Source of the DNA: Ahaetulla prasina
Taxonomy: Eukaryota; Chordata; Lepidosauria; Squamata; Colubridae
Reading direction: 5' to 3'
DNA length: 64,000 bases
Assembly: GCF_028640845.1 (NCBI RefSeq)
Contig: NC_080539.1
Span: 182,107,459-182,171,458, forward strand
Shown here: one piece after another, positions 24,031 through 35,446 of the stretch
Layout of the letters: each line of letters starts with the position of its first letter
How positions within the stretch are numbered: the stretch's first letter is position 1
Program-made: the position numbers and the translations under genes
Notes under the pieces: model-generated
The model's input: only the letters and a program-made list of their open reading frames with translations
What the model was told of the DNA's origin: nothing
Database searches by the model: none

Positions 24031-26380
24031 CAGGTAGTCTTCAACTTATGACCACAATTGAGTTCAAAACTTGTTGCTAAGTGAGACAGTTGTTAAGTGA
24101 ATTTTGCCCCATTTTATGACCTTTCTTGGCACAGTTGTTAAGTGAATCATTGTGGTTGTTTAGTTAGTAACATGGTTGTTAAGTGAATCTAGCTTTCCAT
24201 TGACTTTGCTTGTCAGACGCTTGCAAACGTGATCACATGACCCCAGGACAGGGGTGAAATGTAAAAATGTTTGCTACCGGTTCTGTGGGAGTGGCTTGAT
24301 GGGCATGGCTTGGTGGTCATGTGACCATGTGGACATGGAGCTGTACATTTTGAAGTACATTCTGCCCTTTCTGAAGCGCCCAGCGCTTTGAGTTTCCCTC
24401 CGCCACCCAAGCGAACATCAGAGCCTTCTCTTACCCTGCTCTCCATCTCAGAGAGCCACGCATTCCCCCTCTCCCCCAATCCTCTGTACAAACCAGTGGT
24501 GAAATCCAAAAATTCCATCCACTTTCTTTCTCTCTCTCTCTCTCTTCCTCCCTCCCTCTCCCTCACTCCCTACCCCAACTTCCCAACCCCCACACCCAGG
24601 GAATAACTGTAAGGAAATTCGGCCATGTTCTTTCTGTCTCTGGAAAGATACAAAAATAAACATTGCATTGCAAAAGGAGTGACTCTCAGGCTGTTACAGC
24701 ACAGTGCTACGAGGTTGCCTCAAGGGGAGCAGATGGAGCTGAATCTCTCTCTTGCTCTCGCTGCCCGACTGCAGCAGAAAATGGCAGGCAGCCCTCTCTG
24801 TCTCTCATTTTTCTCTTTCTCCCTCTCTCATTTGTTTTTGTGTATGTGTGTGTGTGTGTGTATGTGTGTGTTCGTGCGTGTGCATGCGTGTGTGTTCCCC
24901 TCTACTTGCCTCTTTTTCCAGCCCTTGTTGGGAGATGCACAACTTTTCTGGCTGGGCTGCCCAGCTGCAGAAGCACCAAGCAGCCATGGGGGCGGCTAGA
25001 GGAATATAGGGAGATGCGCCCCAGCCAGTGTTTTGGGGCAGAGAAAGTCCACATATTCTTCTCGCCACCTCCATGGCTGCTTTCTGCTTTTGCACTTAAA
25101 CTTAGTATGTTGCACAATGGGGAAGACAATGTCCCCTCCTCCTTCTCCTGGAGCCCATTACGACGTGGAGCATTGGCTACAGCTGGGCAGCCCAGCCAGT
25201 GTCTCGGTGTGTAGAAAAGTCGCGTGTCTCCAAACAAGGGCTAGAAAAAGAGGCAAGTAGAGGGGTGCTTCGCTTCCACTGTGGAATACAGAGTAAGTCT
25301 CCATCTGCCACCATCGCCCTTCTCTTCTCAGGGCAGGTGAGGAGTGAGAGGGAGGGAAGGGCAAGGGTGGGCAGCCAGCCAACAGAGAACCACAGGGGGG
25401 GGACAAAAGACCTTCATTTATCTGGGAACCTGAAGTGACTCTTGATTTAAATGGTAAAAAGCACCCAAAAAAGAAAGAACAACATCAGCAAAAAAAAACC
25501 AAACAAACCCAACCCTCACCTGTTTTTTGAAATGGTTCAAGAGGAAACACACGCACGCACACGCACACAAGCGAGAAAGGGAGAAAGAGAAAGATGAGAG
25601 AAAGAGAGATGAGAGGCCGAAAAAAGAGGCAAGTAGAGGGGCGCTTCGCTCCTGCTCTGGAATAGGGAGCGAGTCTCCATCCGCCACAGCCACCCTTCTC
25701 TTCTTAGGGCAGGCAAAGTGTGAGGGGGAGGGGAGGAGCCACCCAGTGGTGGGATCAACTGACAGGGAGCATTGGTAATGCCACCTCCGCCACCCTTCTC
25801 AGCCCCAGAGCAGCAGCTATGTCTCCACCAAGGGCTGCCTGCCCACCCACTGACCAGGCCAGGCTGCCAACCTCGGAAGGCAAGTGGGCATAGGGGAGTG
25901 CCGGGAAAGCAGTATGGAAGGCAGACAAGCATGGGAGGGCTGCAGGGAAGGGAGTAGGCTGCTAGCTCCCTTCCCTGCAACCTTGCCATGCTTGCCTGCC
26001 TTCCACATGGCCTTCCGCTCACCTGCCTTCACAAGCTGGCCACAGGGATCCTGGTAAGGCCGCAGGGAAGGCAGGGAAGTATGGCAGGGCCGTGGGCCGC
26101 AGGCCGGTTCAGGGGAGTGGCCAGCCAGCGATTACTACCAGTTCTCTGAACCAGCCCCAATCTCCACTACCGGTTCTCCCGAACCGGTCCAAACCGGTAG
26201 CATTTCTCCCCTGCCCAGGACATTTCAACCGTCATAAATATGAACCAGTTGCCAAGCATCCAAATTTGATCATGTGACCATAGGAATGCTGTAATGGTTT
26301 TAAGCGTGAAAACAATCATGTCACCTTTTTCAGCGATACTGTAAATTTAAACAGTCACTAAACAAATTTTGTAAAGCATT
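24031..26380. mobile_element. Tc1/mariner-like MITE interrupted by a hAT-like element
   Basis: TA followed by CAGGTAGTCTTCAACTTATG begins an element that parallels 31486-31873 up to GATCACATGACCCCAGGA (24248). After the insertion it resumes at about 26214 with CCCAGGACATTTCAACCGTC and GATCATGTGACCATAGGAAT. The right terminus is decayed near 26380. The uninterrupted relative at 31695 reads straight through the insertion point. Confidence 0.85.
24249..26213 (+). mobile_element. hAT-like non-autonomous element, family A, long form (1965 bp)
   Basis: It starts CAGGGGTGAAATG and ends GGTAGCATTTCTCCCCTG, with subterminal GCTACCGGTTCTG and its mirror CCGGTTCTCCCGAACCGG. Flanks ccccagga and (g)cccagga indicate a target duplication in the host MITE. 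Inside are CT-rich (24521-24573) and GT-rich (24838-24896) runs. A direct repeat of about 90 bp lies at 25246-25336 and 25620-25711. Inverted blocks lie at 24900-24973 and 25187-25262. No transposase was recognised, and the many overlapping ORFs are repeat-driven. Confidence 0.82.
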
Positions 26381-26593
26381 TTAATGGTTGTATGGCATTT
26401 TAAAAAGCAAAATAAAAATATTTTGTTTACTGATTTGGTAAGCATTTAAAATTAACCTGCCAATTGAAGTAAAGTCCTGTCCACCATTATACCCTCATTA
26501 TGCAGAGAGATTGCATGCAGTTCTGTGCTGTTGCCTATAGAGATTCTCAGCCACCCAGGTCATGGTTGTCCCTAAAGTGATGTGGGTTTTTTT

Positions 26594-26711
26594 CCCCAAA
26601 AGGCAACTGGACCTTGTTTTTTCCTTGAAGATGTTTCACTTTTTTCATCCAAGAAGCTTCTTGGAAGCAAAACGTCAAGGAAAAAAAGAAAGTCCAGTTG
26701 CCGTTTTGGGG
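26594..26711. mobile_element. palindromic MITE-like hairpin (about 118 bp)
   Basis: CCCCAAAAGGCAACTGGACC and its mirror GTCCAGTTGCCGTTTTGGGG bound the element. TTTTTTCCTTGAAG pairs with CGTCAAGGAAAAAA, and the centre AAGAAGCTTCTT is itself palindromic. No target duplication was confirmed. Confidence 0.7.
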
Positions 26712-28002
26712 GGTGGGGAAGCACTTTTGGGAGTTCTGTGCTGTTATACAGTGTAAATAATATTAGTTATTGGGAATGCACTTGGTAGGGTGGGAGGAAA
26801 TGTAGCATTTAGATTACTATATGAAGATATGCAGCAAGTTCATTGTTTTGATATACAAGGAAGTAGATGCAAAATACAGGGGCTCAAAGCACTTGCCTGG
26901 CTTTCCTACGGAATGTCTTTTCTCCAGAAGCAATCAACTAGACTGCAGATCCCAGCATCTCTTCTGGGGCATGAAGCTATTGCTATTGTTTTTTTCCGTC
27001 AGACAGACTTGTTTGGACTAAGGATCCTATTACGCTCAGTGGAAATTAATGTTCTGCTGAGAAGCTGAAAACACTTCTACATGTTCCCCTACTCTCCTAA
27101 ATTGCATAAACCCTTTGGAACTAGCATAAAAGAGAGAGGAGGAGGAAGAGATGAAAGAGGTTTTTATAAGCCTTAATTACTCAGGGCATTCTTGTTCTAG
27201 ATCTGCTTTGGCTCATGCATAACCTCAATTTAGATATGCACAAGTTGATTGTTTAGTGCACTAGCCTAAAAGCAATGTGAGTAACATTTTGGCTCGTCTA
27301 GAAAAAATAAAAATAAAAAATACAATATTTTTTTAATGCTATAGATAATTACATCATCACTATGAATGGTATTACCTAACATCGTGTTTCATGGAGGATA
27401 TTTTTGCATTTCATTAACAGCAGAACAGAAATATAAAATTCTTCCCTTTTGCTGCCACTTCTATATGGAAACAGGCTGAATTCCAAGGCGTGAAATGTCA
27501 GTTTTAGAAAGACATCCTCCCTACCTAGTAAGAATCAGGGATGAAAAATGAAGGTATCACACAGAAAGCTCCTTAATGTCATTTCAATCTGTATTACTGA
27601 TTTACAGGTAGAAAGTGGTTCAACTATTTCAAAAGAGATTTTTTTTCAGATGCCCCTAAATCTCAAAAGAAATTACTTCTCTCATTCCTAGACTACGGAA
27701 TCACATAGGTGTTATTTACTTTCTTCTATGTGATTCTTATCATCTCACTGATCTAGGTTATCTCCAAGTAGCACAAGATATCATGCGGACCTCTGGCCAA
27801 AATAGCTTTGTACAAGTGGAGCATTTTCTTCTGACATGTTCAGAACTGCATATCTATAATTCACTAGATGTTCTTTTAAAATATGATAGAATCTTTAGGG
27901 CAAGAGCCAAAATAAAGCAGCAGGCTTTGTGTGAAACAGAGAAAAAGAGAGACATCTCCAACCCATCCTAGCCATTTTGCTGGGACACCCAGCTGATTAA
28001 AG
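26712..28002. other. intronic sequence, no recognised feature
   Basis: AT-rich DNA with no supported gene or transposon boundaries. Confidence 0.45.
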
Positions 28003-28246
28003 CAGCGGTGAAATTCACTTTCCTTCGCTACCGGTACAGGAACAGGAGTGTGCAGGAGTGAGCAAGCGCTATACGCACACATGACTCTTCTGCGCATGCG
28101 CAGAACCTTCTGTGCATGCGCAGATGGTAAAAAAATGGGATGTAATGATGTCCTGATGGGTGGCCAGAGCCTCCCGCCACCAGTGTTACTGATTCAGCGA
28201 GCCAGATAGAACCGGGGTGGGGGGGTGGGGGTGGATTTCACAGCTA
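28003..28246. mobile_element. hAT-like element, family A, short form (244 bp)
   Basis: CAGCGGTGAAATTCAC at the left pairs loosely with GTGGATTTCACAGCTA at the right. A perfect 8-bp duplication (gattaaag) flanks it at 27995-28002 and 28247-28254. Inside are CGCATGCGCAG units, shared with 54290-54522. Confidence 0.8.
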
Positions 28247-28260
28247 GATTAAAGGTAGGA

Positions 28261-28580
28261 TTTAATCTCTCCTTCTCTCTCCTTCTCTCTGTCTCTCTCT
28301 CTTTCCCCCTTTCTCTTTCCCTCCCTCTCTCTCTCTTTCCCTCCCTCCCCCTCTCTGTTTCCCTCTTTGTCTCTCACTCTTTCCCTCCCTCTCTCATTTC
28401 CTCCTTTTCTTTCTCTCTTTCCCTCCATCCCTCTCTCTTTCTCTCTCTCTTTTCCTCCCTCCCTCTCTGTCTCTCTTTTTCTCTCTATTTCCCTCCCTCT
28501 CTTTCTCTCCCTCTCTTTCTTTCCTTCTCTTTCCCTCTCTCTTCCCCACTCTCTTTCCCTCACTCTCTCTTTCCCTCCCT
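28261..28580 (+). repeat. 320-bp polypyrimidine tract
   Basis: Almost unbroken C/T on the plus strand, made of TCTC, CCCT and TTCC units. ORFs here are low-complexity artefacts. Such tracts can form triplex structures. Confidence 0.95.
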
Positions 28581-29640
28581 GAGTGGGGAAGGAACCCCTG
28601 AACTGGTGCTGGGTAGTGGGAATCTGATGTCTGTAGGCCGATGAGGCCAGGAGCTGCACGCTGAAGCTCAGCTGGCCAGTGGGGAGGCGGGTCATCTCAA
28701 CACAGGCAGCTCTGCAGGAAAAGCAACTGACATCCAGGAGGCCAGAACGAGCCAAGATGATGCAGGGGCTCCACGTTGTGGCTCCACATCGTAATGGGCT
28801 TCAGGAGGAGACGACCCTGTCTCCCCCCTTGTGAAGTGCGTGAGTGAAAAAGTTCACTCAATCAATTCCAACTTCATAAGATCTTTTTCTTTTGTGAGAA
28901 GTTGTAATTGATTGAGTGATTGTTTTTTTTGTAGTCCCACAAACTTTTATTTCCCTGCAAATGATGGCGAGAAATGGAGAAATGCGATGGAGCTGGGCTG
29001 GGGCGACGGCACACGTGCCCACAGAGAACCTATGGCACACATATTAAGACAACACAAATTAGCAATTAAGATTTGACAGAGAGCTTGAGCGATTGTTTTA
29101 GATGTTTGGCTTTTTTTTAAATTATGCATCGCTGTTTTATAAACAAACAAAATGCAGCCTTAAAAAACAAATGTTTAAAAAGAGTAAACAATAAATTAAT
29201 ATACTTTGTTTTTCCGGAATGGGAGCCATTATTCCCATGATGAAAGAACTGATCACAATTCACCTAGTATTGCTAGCATTTGAAAGTATTCAGAATTCAG
29301 TTTGGCCCTGTCCTATTAAGGATAATATATAGATCACACCAGCTCATCTCTGCCATGAAGCATGGTCCTTTCAACCTTAATGAGCTGATGCTTGATGTGG
29401 TATGCATTGCTATATTTCAGATAGAAGCAGTGATCGTTTTCTTAAATTAAATCATCTTACAGTTCCTTAAATATAGAAAGCTGGATGTATTCATATCTCT
29501 GAATATCCTAAATAATGAAAATGTTTATATATGCACAGTAAAGAGCTTTTAACTACTGTAGCAAAAATATAGAAATTTTGACTGCTGTGCAAATTTATCT
29601 TACAATAATTCAGAAATATTTGCCCTGTAGTTTTATTTCA
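28581..29640. other. intronic sequence with a possible hAT remnant
   Basis: A GC-richer part (28600-28850) follows the pyrimidine tract. GGCACACGTGCCCACAGAGAACCTATGGCAC near 29010-29040 resembles the right end of family D hAT elements. The rest is AT-rich and featureless. Confidence 0.35.
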
Positions 29641-29642
29641 TG

Positions 29643-30512
29643 TGTATATGTGAGCGTGAGAGAGAGAAAGAGAGAGAGAGAGAGAATCTTTGTGACAGTG
29701 CTGAATTGTGGCAATTGACCAGTTCTGCAATTTTCTTAGCAAGATTTTTGGAGGTCTTTGCCCTTGCCTAATTCCTAGGGGAAAGAGAAAGTGACAGGCT
29801 GGAGGTCACCCAACTGACTTTCATGCCTAAGGCAGAATTAGAACTCATAGTCTCCAGGTCTCTAGGCCAATACCTTCACCAGTTCACCATACTGGTTCTC
29901 TTTCTTTCTCTAGTTACATGGAAATTCTGTTAACAATTTTGAAGAGAAAGATATCTGTCTCAAATTAAAATAAAAGTATTTGGTCCCCATTGGCAATAGA
30001 TTCCACCAGATTTCTAAAAAGGGGAAATAGTCTTCTTTGCTCATGGTGAGCTATAAAGGTGCCATGTATAATTAAATGAGAAGGACCTGAAAATCAAATG
30101 GAAAGTGTATTCTTATCGAAAATAGAATGGAATACTTAAAGGCCAAATACATTCCATCTCTACAGAATAAGATCAGTTATTTTAATCTAAAGGCAGACTG
30201 ACAGAAAACTAATCCTTTGGCTAAAGTTGCAGTTTTCATCTGCTGATCATATCAGTCCATTCATTTAAACTTGCCCAAATACAAGTTATTTGCTTCAAAA
30301 ATAGGATGGTTTCATGATATTTGTTATTTAATTGAAATAAATGGCATCATAATAACTTATTGGAAACATCTTGGCAATTACTTCAACTTCAGAAAGCTAG
30401 AGATTATGGAAAATGTATCATGTCACAGTTGAAAAAAAAATCCTGGAAAATATCTGACTTTTAATTATGTTAATAAAAGCAAAATCTCATTATGGCCAAA
30501 GGATCAGCTTCC
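29643..30512 (+). repeat. 870-bp tandem duplication, unit A
   Basis: Followed directly by unit B at 30513-31382, offset 869-870 bp. Only a handful of substitutions and one indel are visible. The unit starts with GT-rich then GA-rich DNA and ends GGATCAGCTTCC. Confidence 0.95.
29745..29905 (-). mobile_element. tRNA-derived SINE head fragment (in unit A)
   Basis: The minus strand reads GCCTAGAGACCTGGAGACTATG, GAGTTCTAATTCTGCCTTAGG, then CATGAAAGTCAGTTGGGTGACC. This is the same order as the SINE head at 42370-42441. A second copy lies at 30614-30774 because the whole region is duplicated. Confidence 0.65.
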
Positions 30513-31382
30513 GTGTGTGTATGTGTGCGTGAGAGAGAAAGAGAGAGAGAGAGAATCTTTGTGATAGTGCTGAATTGTGGCAATTGACCAGTTCTGCAAT
30601 TTTCTTAGCAAGATTTTTGGAGGTCTTTGCCCTTTCCTAATTCCTAGGGGAAAGAGAAAGTGACAGGCTGGAGGTCACCCAACTGGCTTTCATGCCTAAG
30701 GCAGAATTAGAACTCATAGTCTCCAGGTCTCTAGGCCAATACCTTCACCAGTTCACCATACTGGTTCTCTTTCTTTCTCTAGTTACATGGAAATTCTGTT
30801 AACAATTTTGAAGAGAAAGATATCTGTCTCAAAATTAAAATAAAAGTATTTGGTCCCCATTGGCAGTAGATTCCACCAGATTTCTAAAAAGGGGAAATAG
30901 TCTTCTTTGCTCATGGTGAGCTATAAAGGTGCCATGTATAATTAAATGAGAAGGACCTGAAAATCAAATGGAAAGTGTATTCTTATCGAAAATAGAATGG
31001 AATACTTAAAGGCCAAATACATTCCATCTCTACAGAATAAGATCAGTTATTTTAATCTAAAGGCAGACTGACAGAAAACTAATCCTTTGGCTAAAGTTGC
31101 AGTTTTCATCTGCTGATCATATCAGTCCATTCATTTAAACTTGCCCAAATACAAGTTATTTGCTTCAAAAATAGGATGGTTTCATGATATTTGTTATTTA
31201 ATTGAAATAAATGGCATCATAATAACTTATTGGAAACATCTTGGCAATTACTTCAACTTCAGAAAGCTAGAGATTATGGAAAATGTATCATGTCACAGTT
31301 GAAAAAAAAATCCTGGAAAATATCTGACTTTTAATTATGTTAATAAAAGCAAAATCTCATTATGGCCAAAGGATCAGCTTCC
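30513..31382 (+). repeat. 870-bp tandem duplication, unit B
   Basis: Nearly identical to unit A. It is followed by a further GT/GA run (31383-31425) matching the unit start, so three copies of the microsatellite bracket two copies of the unit. Confidence 0.95.
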
Positions 31383-31485
31383 GTGTGTGTATGTGTGTGT
31401 GTGTGTGTGAGAGAGAGAGATGGGGGGGGGACAGTTCCACAGTTATACAGTAGTCCTAAATGCAATTTATTTGGCATGCTTTGTA

Positions 31486-31873
31486 CAGGTAGCCTTCAAC
31501 TTATGACCACAATTGAGCCCCAAATTTCTGTTGCTAAGTGAGACAGTTCTTCAATGAGTTTTGCTCCATTTTAAGACCTTTCTTGCCACAGTTGTTAAAG
31601 GAATCACTGCAGTTGTTAAATTAGTAACTCAGTTGTTAAGTCAATAGCTCCCCCATTGACTTGGCTTGTCAGAAGGTCGCAAAAGGTGATCACATGACCC
31701 CAGGACACTGCCACTGTCATAAATAGGAGTCAATTGCCAAGGGTCTCAATTTTGATCATTTGACTATGGGAATGCTGCAATAGTGTGAAAAACGGCCATG
31801 AATCACTTCTTTCAGTGCTGTTGTAACATTGAATGCTCACTAAATGAACTGTTGTTAAGTCAAAGATTACCTG
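31486..31873. mobile_element. Tc1/mariner-like MITE with TA duplication (388 bp)
   Basis: TA flanks CAGGTAGCCTTCAACTTATG and AAGTCAAAGATTACCTG. The interior is the best-preserved copy of the family in the window and shows the uninterrupted sequence at the site where 24249-26213 inserted in its relative. Confidence 0.85.
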
Positions 31874-32356
31874 TACTTTATTTATGAGTAAACACACATA
31901 TGATCACATTGCAAAAGCTTAAATCACACTTCATACAAGGAGACTTTATATCAATAAACATGCATGTGGTCAGAATGTTAACTTCCTTTGCAAATTATAC
32001 TCTTTTTGTCCCAGCTTTGGACACTTTTTCTAGAATTGTTTTAATCTTCTCCCTGCCCTCTTCCTTGATTTTCTGATTGAACGTTTTTCAAAACAGTTCA
32101 GCAATGCTCCAATTTTTAAAAAAACATTTTTTTTCTTCATTTTATAAATGAGATCAATAAAAGTACTGCCTCTTGGTTGAGATTTGGTTCTAATCATTTT
32201 ACCCTCTCAGGTTTCCCCCCTCCCCCCTTTTTTTTTAACAAAGAGATGGGACAACTGCTTAAAAGCTACAGGTAAATCAATCGAGAGATACCTGTACTTA
32301 TACAACATAGGAGCCATTTACAATTCTGTCATTCAGCAACACTAATCTTATTATTA

Positions 32357-33250
<894 letters not shown>

Positions 33251-33325
33251 TATTGCCTTACACACTGTAAGCCGCCCTGAGTCTTCGGAGAAGGGCGGGA
33301 TATAAATGTAAACCCCCCCCCCAAA
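33251..33325 (+). mobile_element. L2-like LINE, 3' tip only
   Basis: GCCGCCCTGAGTCTTCGGAG then AAGGGCGGGATATAAAT is the conserved end of L2 3' UTRs seen elsewhere in the window (34660, 42845, 45160). No coding part remains. Confidence 0.75.
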
Positions 33326-34019
33326 AAAATACTATATCAATGAGAAGGAGGGAAATAGACTATCCTGACAAACAAATGAACAGCAGAAATGAAATTTGTT
33401 TTTTCTTCCATTTATATTTTGGGTTATTTCACATCCAAACAGTGAATAAGAATGCATTTGTTTTGCTTTTCAATCACATTAAAAATTAACGTTAATCCCA
33501 TAAGAACAAACAGGTTTAAAGAAAAGTGCAAACAAAATTGGAACCAATTATGATCCTTTATGCATGAGACAACATTCACAATAGTTATTTCTCTAACAGA
33601 CATTATGGACAGAGTCCACGACCAATTACTATCAATCCATCAATAACCATTTGAAATCATAACAGAAAAACTTATCCTCAAATTACATATTTCTCAATTC
33701 ATCAGGGAGATTGATGGCATATAAATTTAATAAATAAATTGACCTGGAATGATTACCACCAGTTGTTCATTTGTTCAGTTGGTCAAGTTCATTAGGTTAT
33801 TGTTGATTATTTCTTGACCTGAATGGTAATACAGTGAAATAATTCTTTTTGTAACCCTAATAATCCCATGATTTACATATAGATCTTGAAGCAAAGCTTC
33901 AGTCCTATATGCAATTATTTGGAAGGAAGCCATATGGAATTCAATGGGACATACTTGTGTAGAATAGATAGTGGTTTCATTCCAAATGTGTGCATAGGTT
34001 TCTCTATTAAGATGAAGAC

Positions 34020-34735
34020 GCCCTCACGCCCTCGTGACGTCTCGCCTGGATTATTGCAATGCTCTCTACATGGGGCTCCCCTTGAAGGGCATCCGGAGAC
34101 TGCAGTTAGTTCAGAATGCAGCTGCGCGGGTTATAGAGGGAGCCCCTCGTGGCTCCCGTATGACACCTATCCTGCGCAGACTGCACTGGCTACCTGTGGC
34201 CTTCCGGGTGCGCTTCAAGGTTCTGGTAACCACCTTTAAAGCGCTCCATGGCATAGGGCCGGGCTATTTACGGGACCGTCTACTGCTACCGGATACCTCT
34301 CACCGGCCCGTGCGCTCTCACAGAGAGGGACTCCTCAGGGTGCCGTCAGCTAGACAGTGCCGTCTGGCGACGCCCAGGGGAAGGGCCTTCTCTGTGGGGG
34401 CTCCCACCCTCTGGAACGAACTCCCCCCAGGACTCCGCCAGCTTCCAGACCTCCGAACCTTCCGTCGCGAGCTTAAAACACACCTATTTATCTGCGCGGG
34501 ACTGGACTAGTTTTTTAAATTTTCTAATTTTAAATTTTTAAATTTTATAGGGGTTTTAATTGGTTTTAATATCTATATTATTTTAATAATCAGGCTTTTT
34601 GAATATGTTTTCTTAATGGTCTTCTTAATTTGTATATATATGCTGTTTTATTTGCCTGTGAACCGCCCTGAGTCCTTCGGGAGATAGGGCGGTATATAAA
34701 TTTGAATAAATAAATAAATAAATAAATAAGTTGCT
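34020..34735 (+). mobile_element. L2-like LINE, ORF2 C-terminus plus 3' UTR
   Basis: An open frame (34034-34510) encodes SRLDYCNALYMGLPLKGIRR, LQLVQNAAARVIEGAPRGS, LHWLPVAFRVRFKVLV and FSVGAPTLWNELPPGL, the L2 ORF2 C-terminus, ending ...LFICAGLD. The 3' UTR has CCGCCCTGAGTCCTTCGGGAG and an AAAT tail (34705-34730). The intact frame suggests a fairly young 5'-truncated insertion. Confidence 0.9.
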
Positions 34736-35245
34736 ACATTAAATTTCCTTGTTGTAATTGTACTTGGTCAAAGTTAAATAAGACATTTAAATCTTGCTAA
34801 ATCAGAGCTCTTATTTTCAGATTTGGAAAGCAATTATAATGTGGAATTTCACTATGACAAACAGGTACAAAATATTACAGTTGCTGTTGGCAAAACCACC
34901 AGTTTTAAATCAGAATAGTGAAATTTCCTAATTTAAGGAATTCATATCTTTTTAAAACCAAACTAATTAAACTGTTTTTCTAATAAACAACTCACAGAGA
35001 AGTCATGCACAATGTTGACTTTTGGATTTTTATACAAAATGACGCAACATCCTTCTTTGAGAACTACTTTGTTAAGTTAAATTATGCTTATCTGTTCCAC
35101 TACACTGTTTGTAAAATAAGCAAGTAACATTAGCATCTGTGACTCTATAAGACATGAAACTCTCATTTGATTCTCCTGCCATAGGTATTTGGATAGGCAA
35201 GTTGTCAGCCATTCAAGGCAGGCAACAGAAAAGTTGTCTACATAG

Positions 35246-35403
35246 TTAACGTAACGTAACGTAACGTAACGTAACGTAACGTAACGTAACGTAACGTAAC
35301 GTAACGTAGCGTAGCGTAGCGTAGCGTAGCGTAGCGTAGCGTAGCGTAGCATAGCATAGCATAGCATAGCATAACATAACATAACATAACATAACATAAC
35401 ATA
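35246..35403. repeat. 30-unit pentanucleotide array in four ordered blocks
   Basis: GTAAC x11 (35251-35305), GTAGC x9 (35306-35350), ATAGC x4 (35351-35370), ATAAC x6 (35371-35400). Adjacent blocks differ by one transition each. ORFs through it are artefacts. Confidence 0.98.
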
Positions 35404-35408
35404 AATAT

Positions 35409-35446
35409 GGACAACTATATGCACATAATTGTGCATATAGTTGTCC
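35409..35446. repeat. perfect inverted repeat, 17-bp arms
   Basis: The left arm GGACAACTATATGCACA and its exact complement TGTGCATATAGTTGTCC are separated by TAAT. It lies 8 bp from the end of the pentanucleotide array. Confidence 0.95.

Noticed and set aside
24625..26032. Clusters of overlapping ORFs on both strands
   Set aside because: They lie within a non-autonomous hAT-like element with GT/CT runs and internal duplications, and show no recognisable domain.
28225..28755. Long Ser/Leu/Pro-rich and Arg/Glu-rich ORFs
   Set aside because: They are translations of the polypyrimidine tract on each strand.
34034..34510. 158-codon ORF as a host gene
   Set aside because: It is the C-terminus of an L2-like LINE followed by its characteristic 3' end and AAAT tail.
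35246..35403. CRISPR-like array
   Set aside because: The units are contiguous 5-mers with no spacers, in vertebrate intronic DNA; it is a microsatellite.
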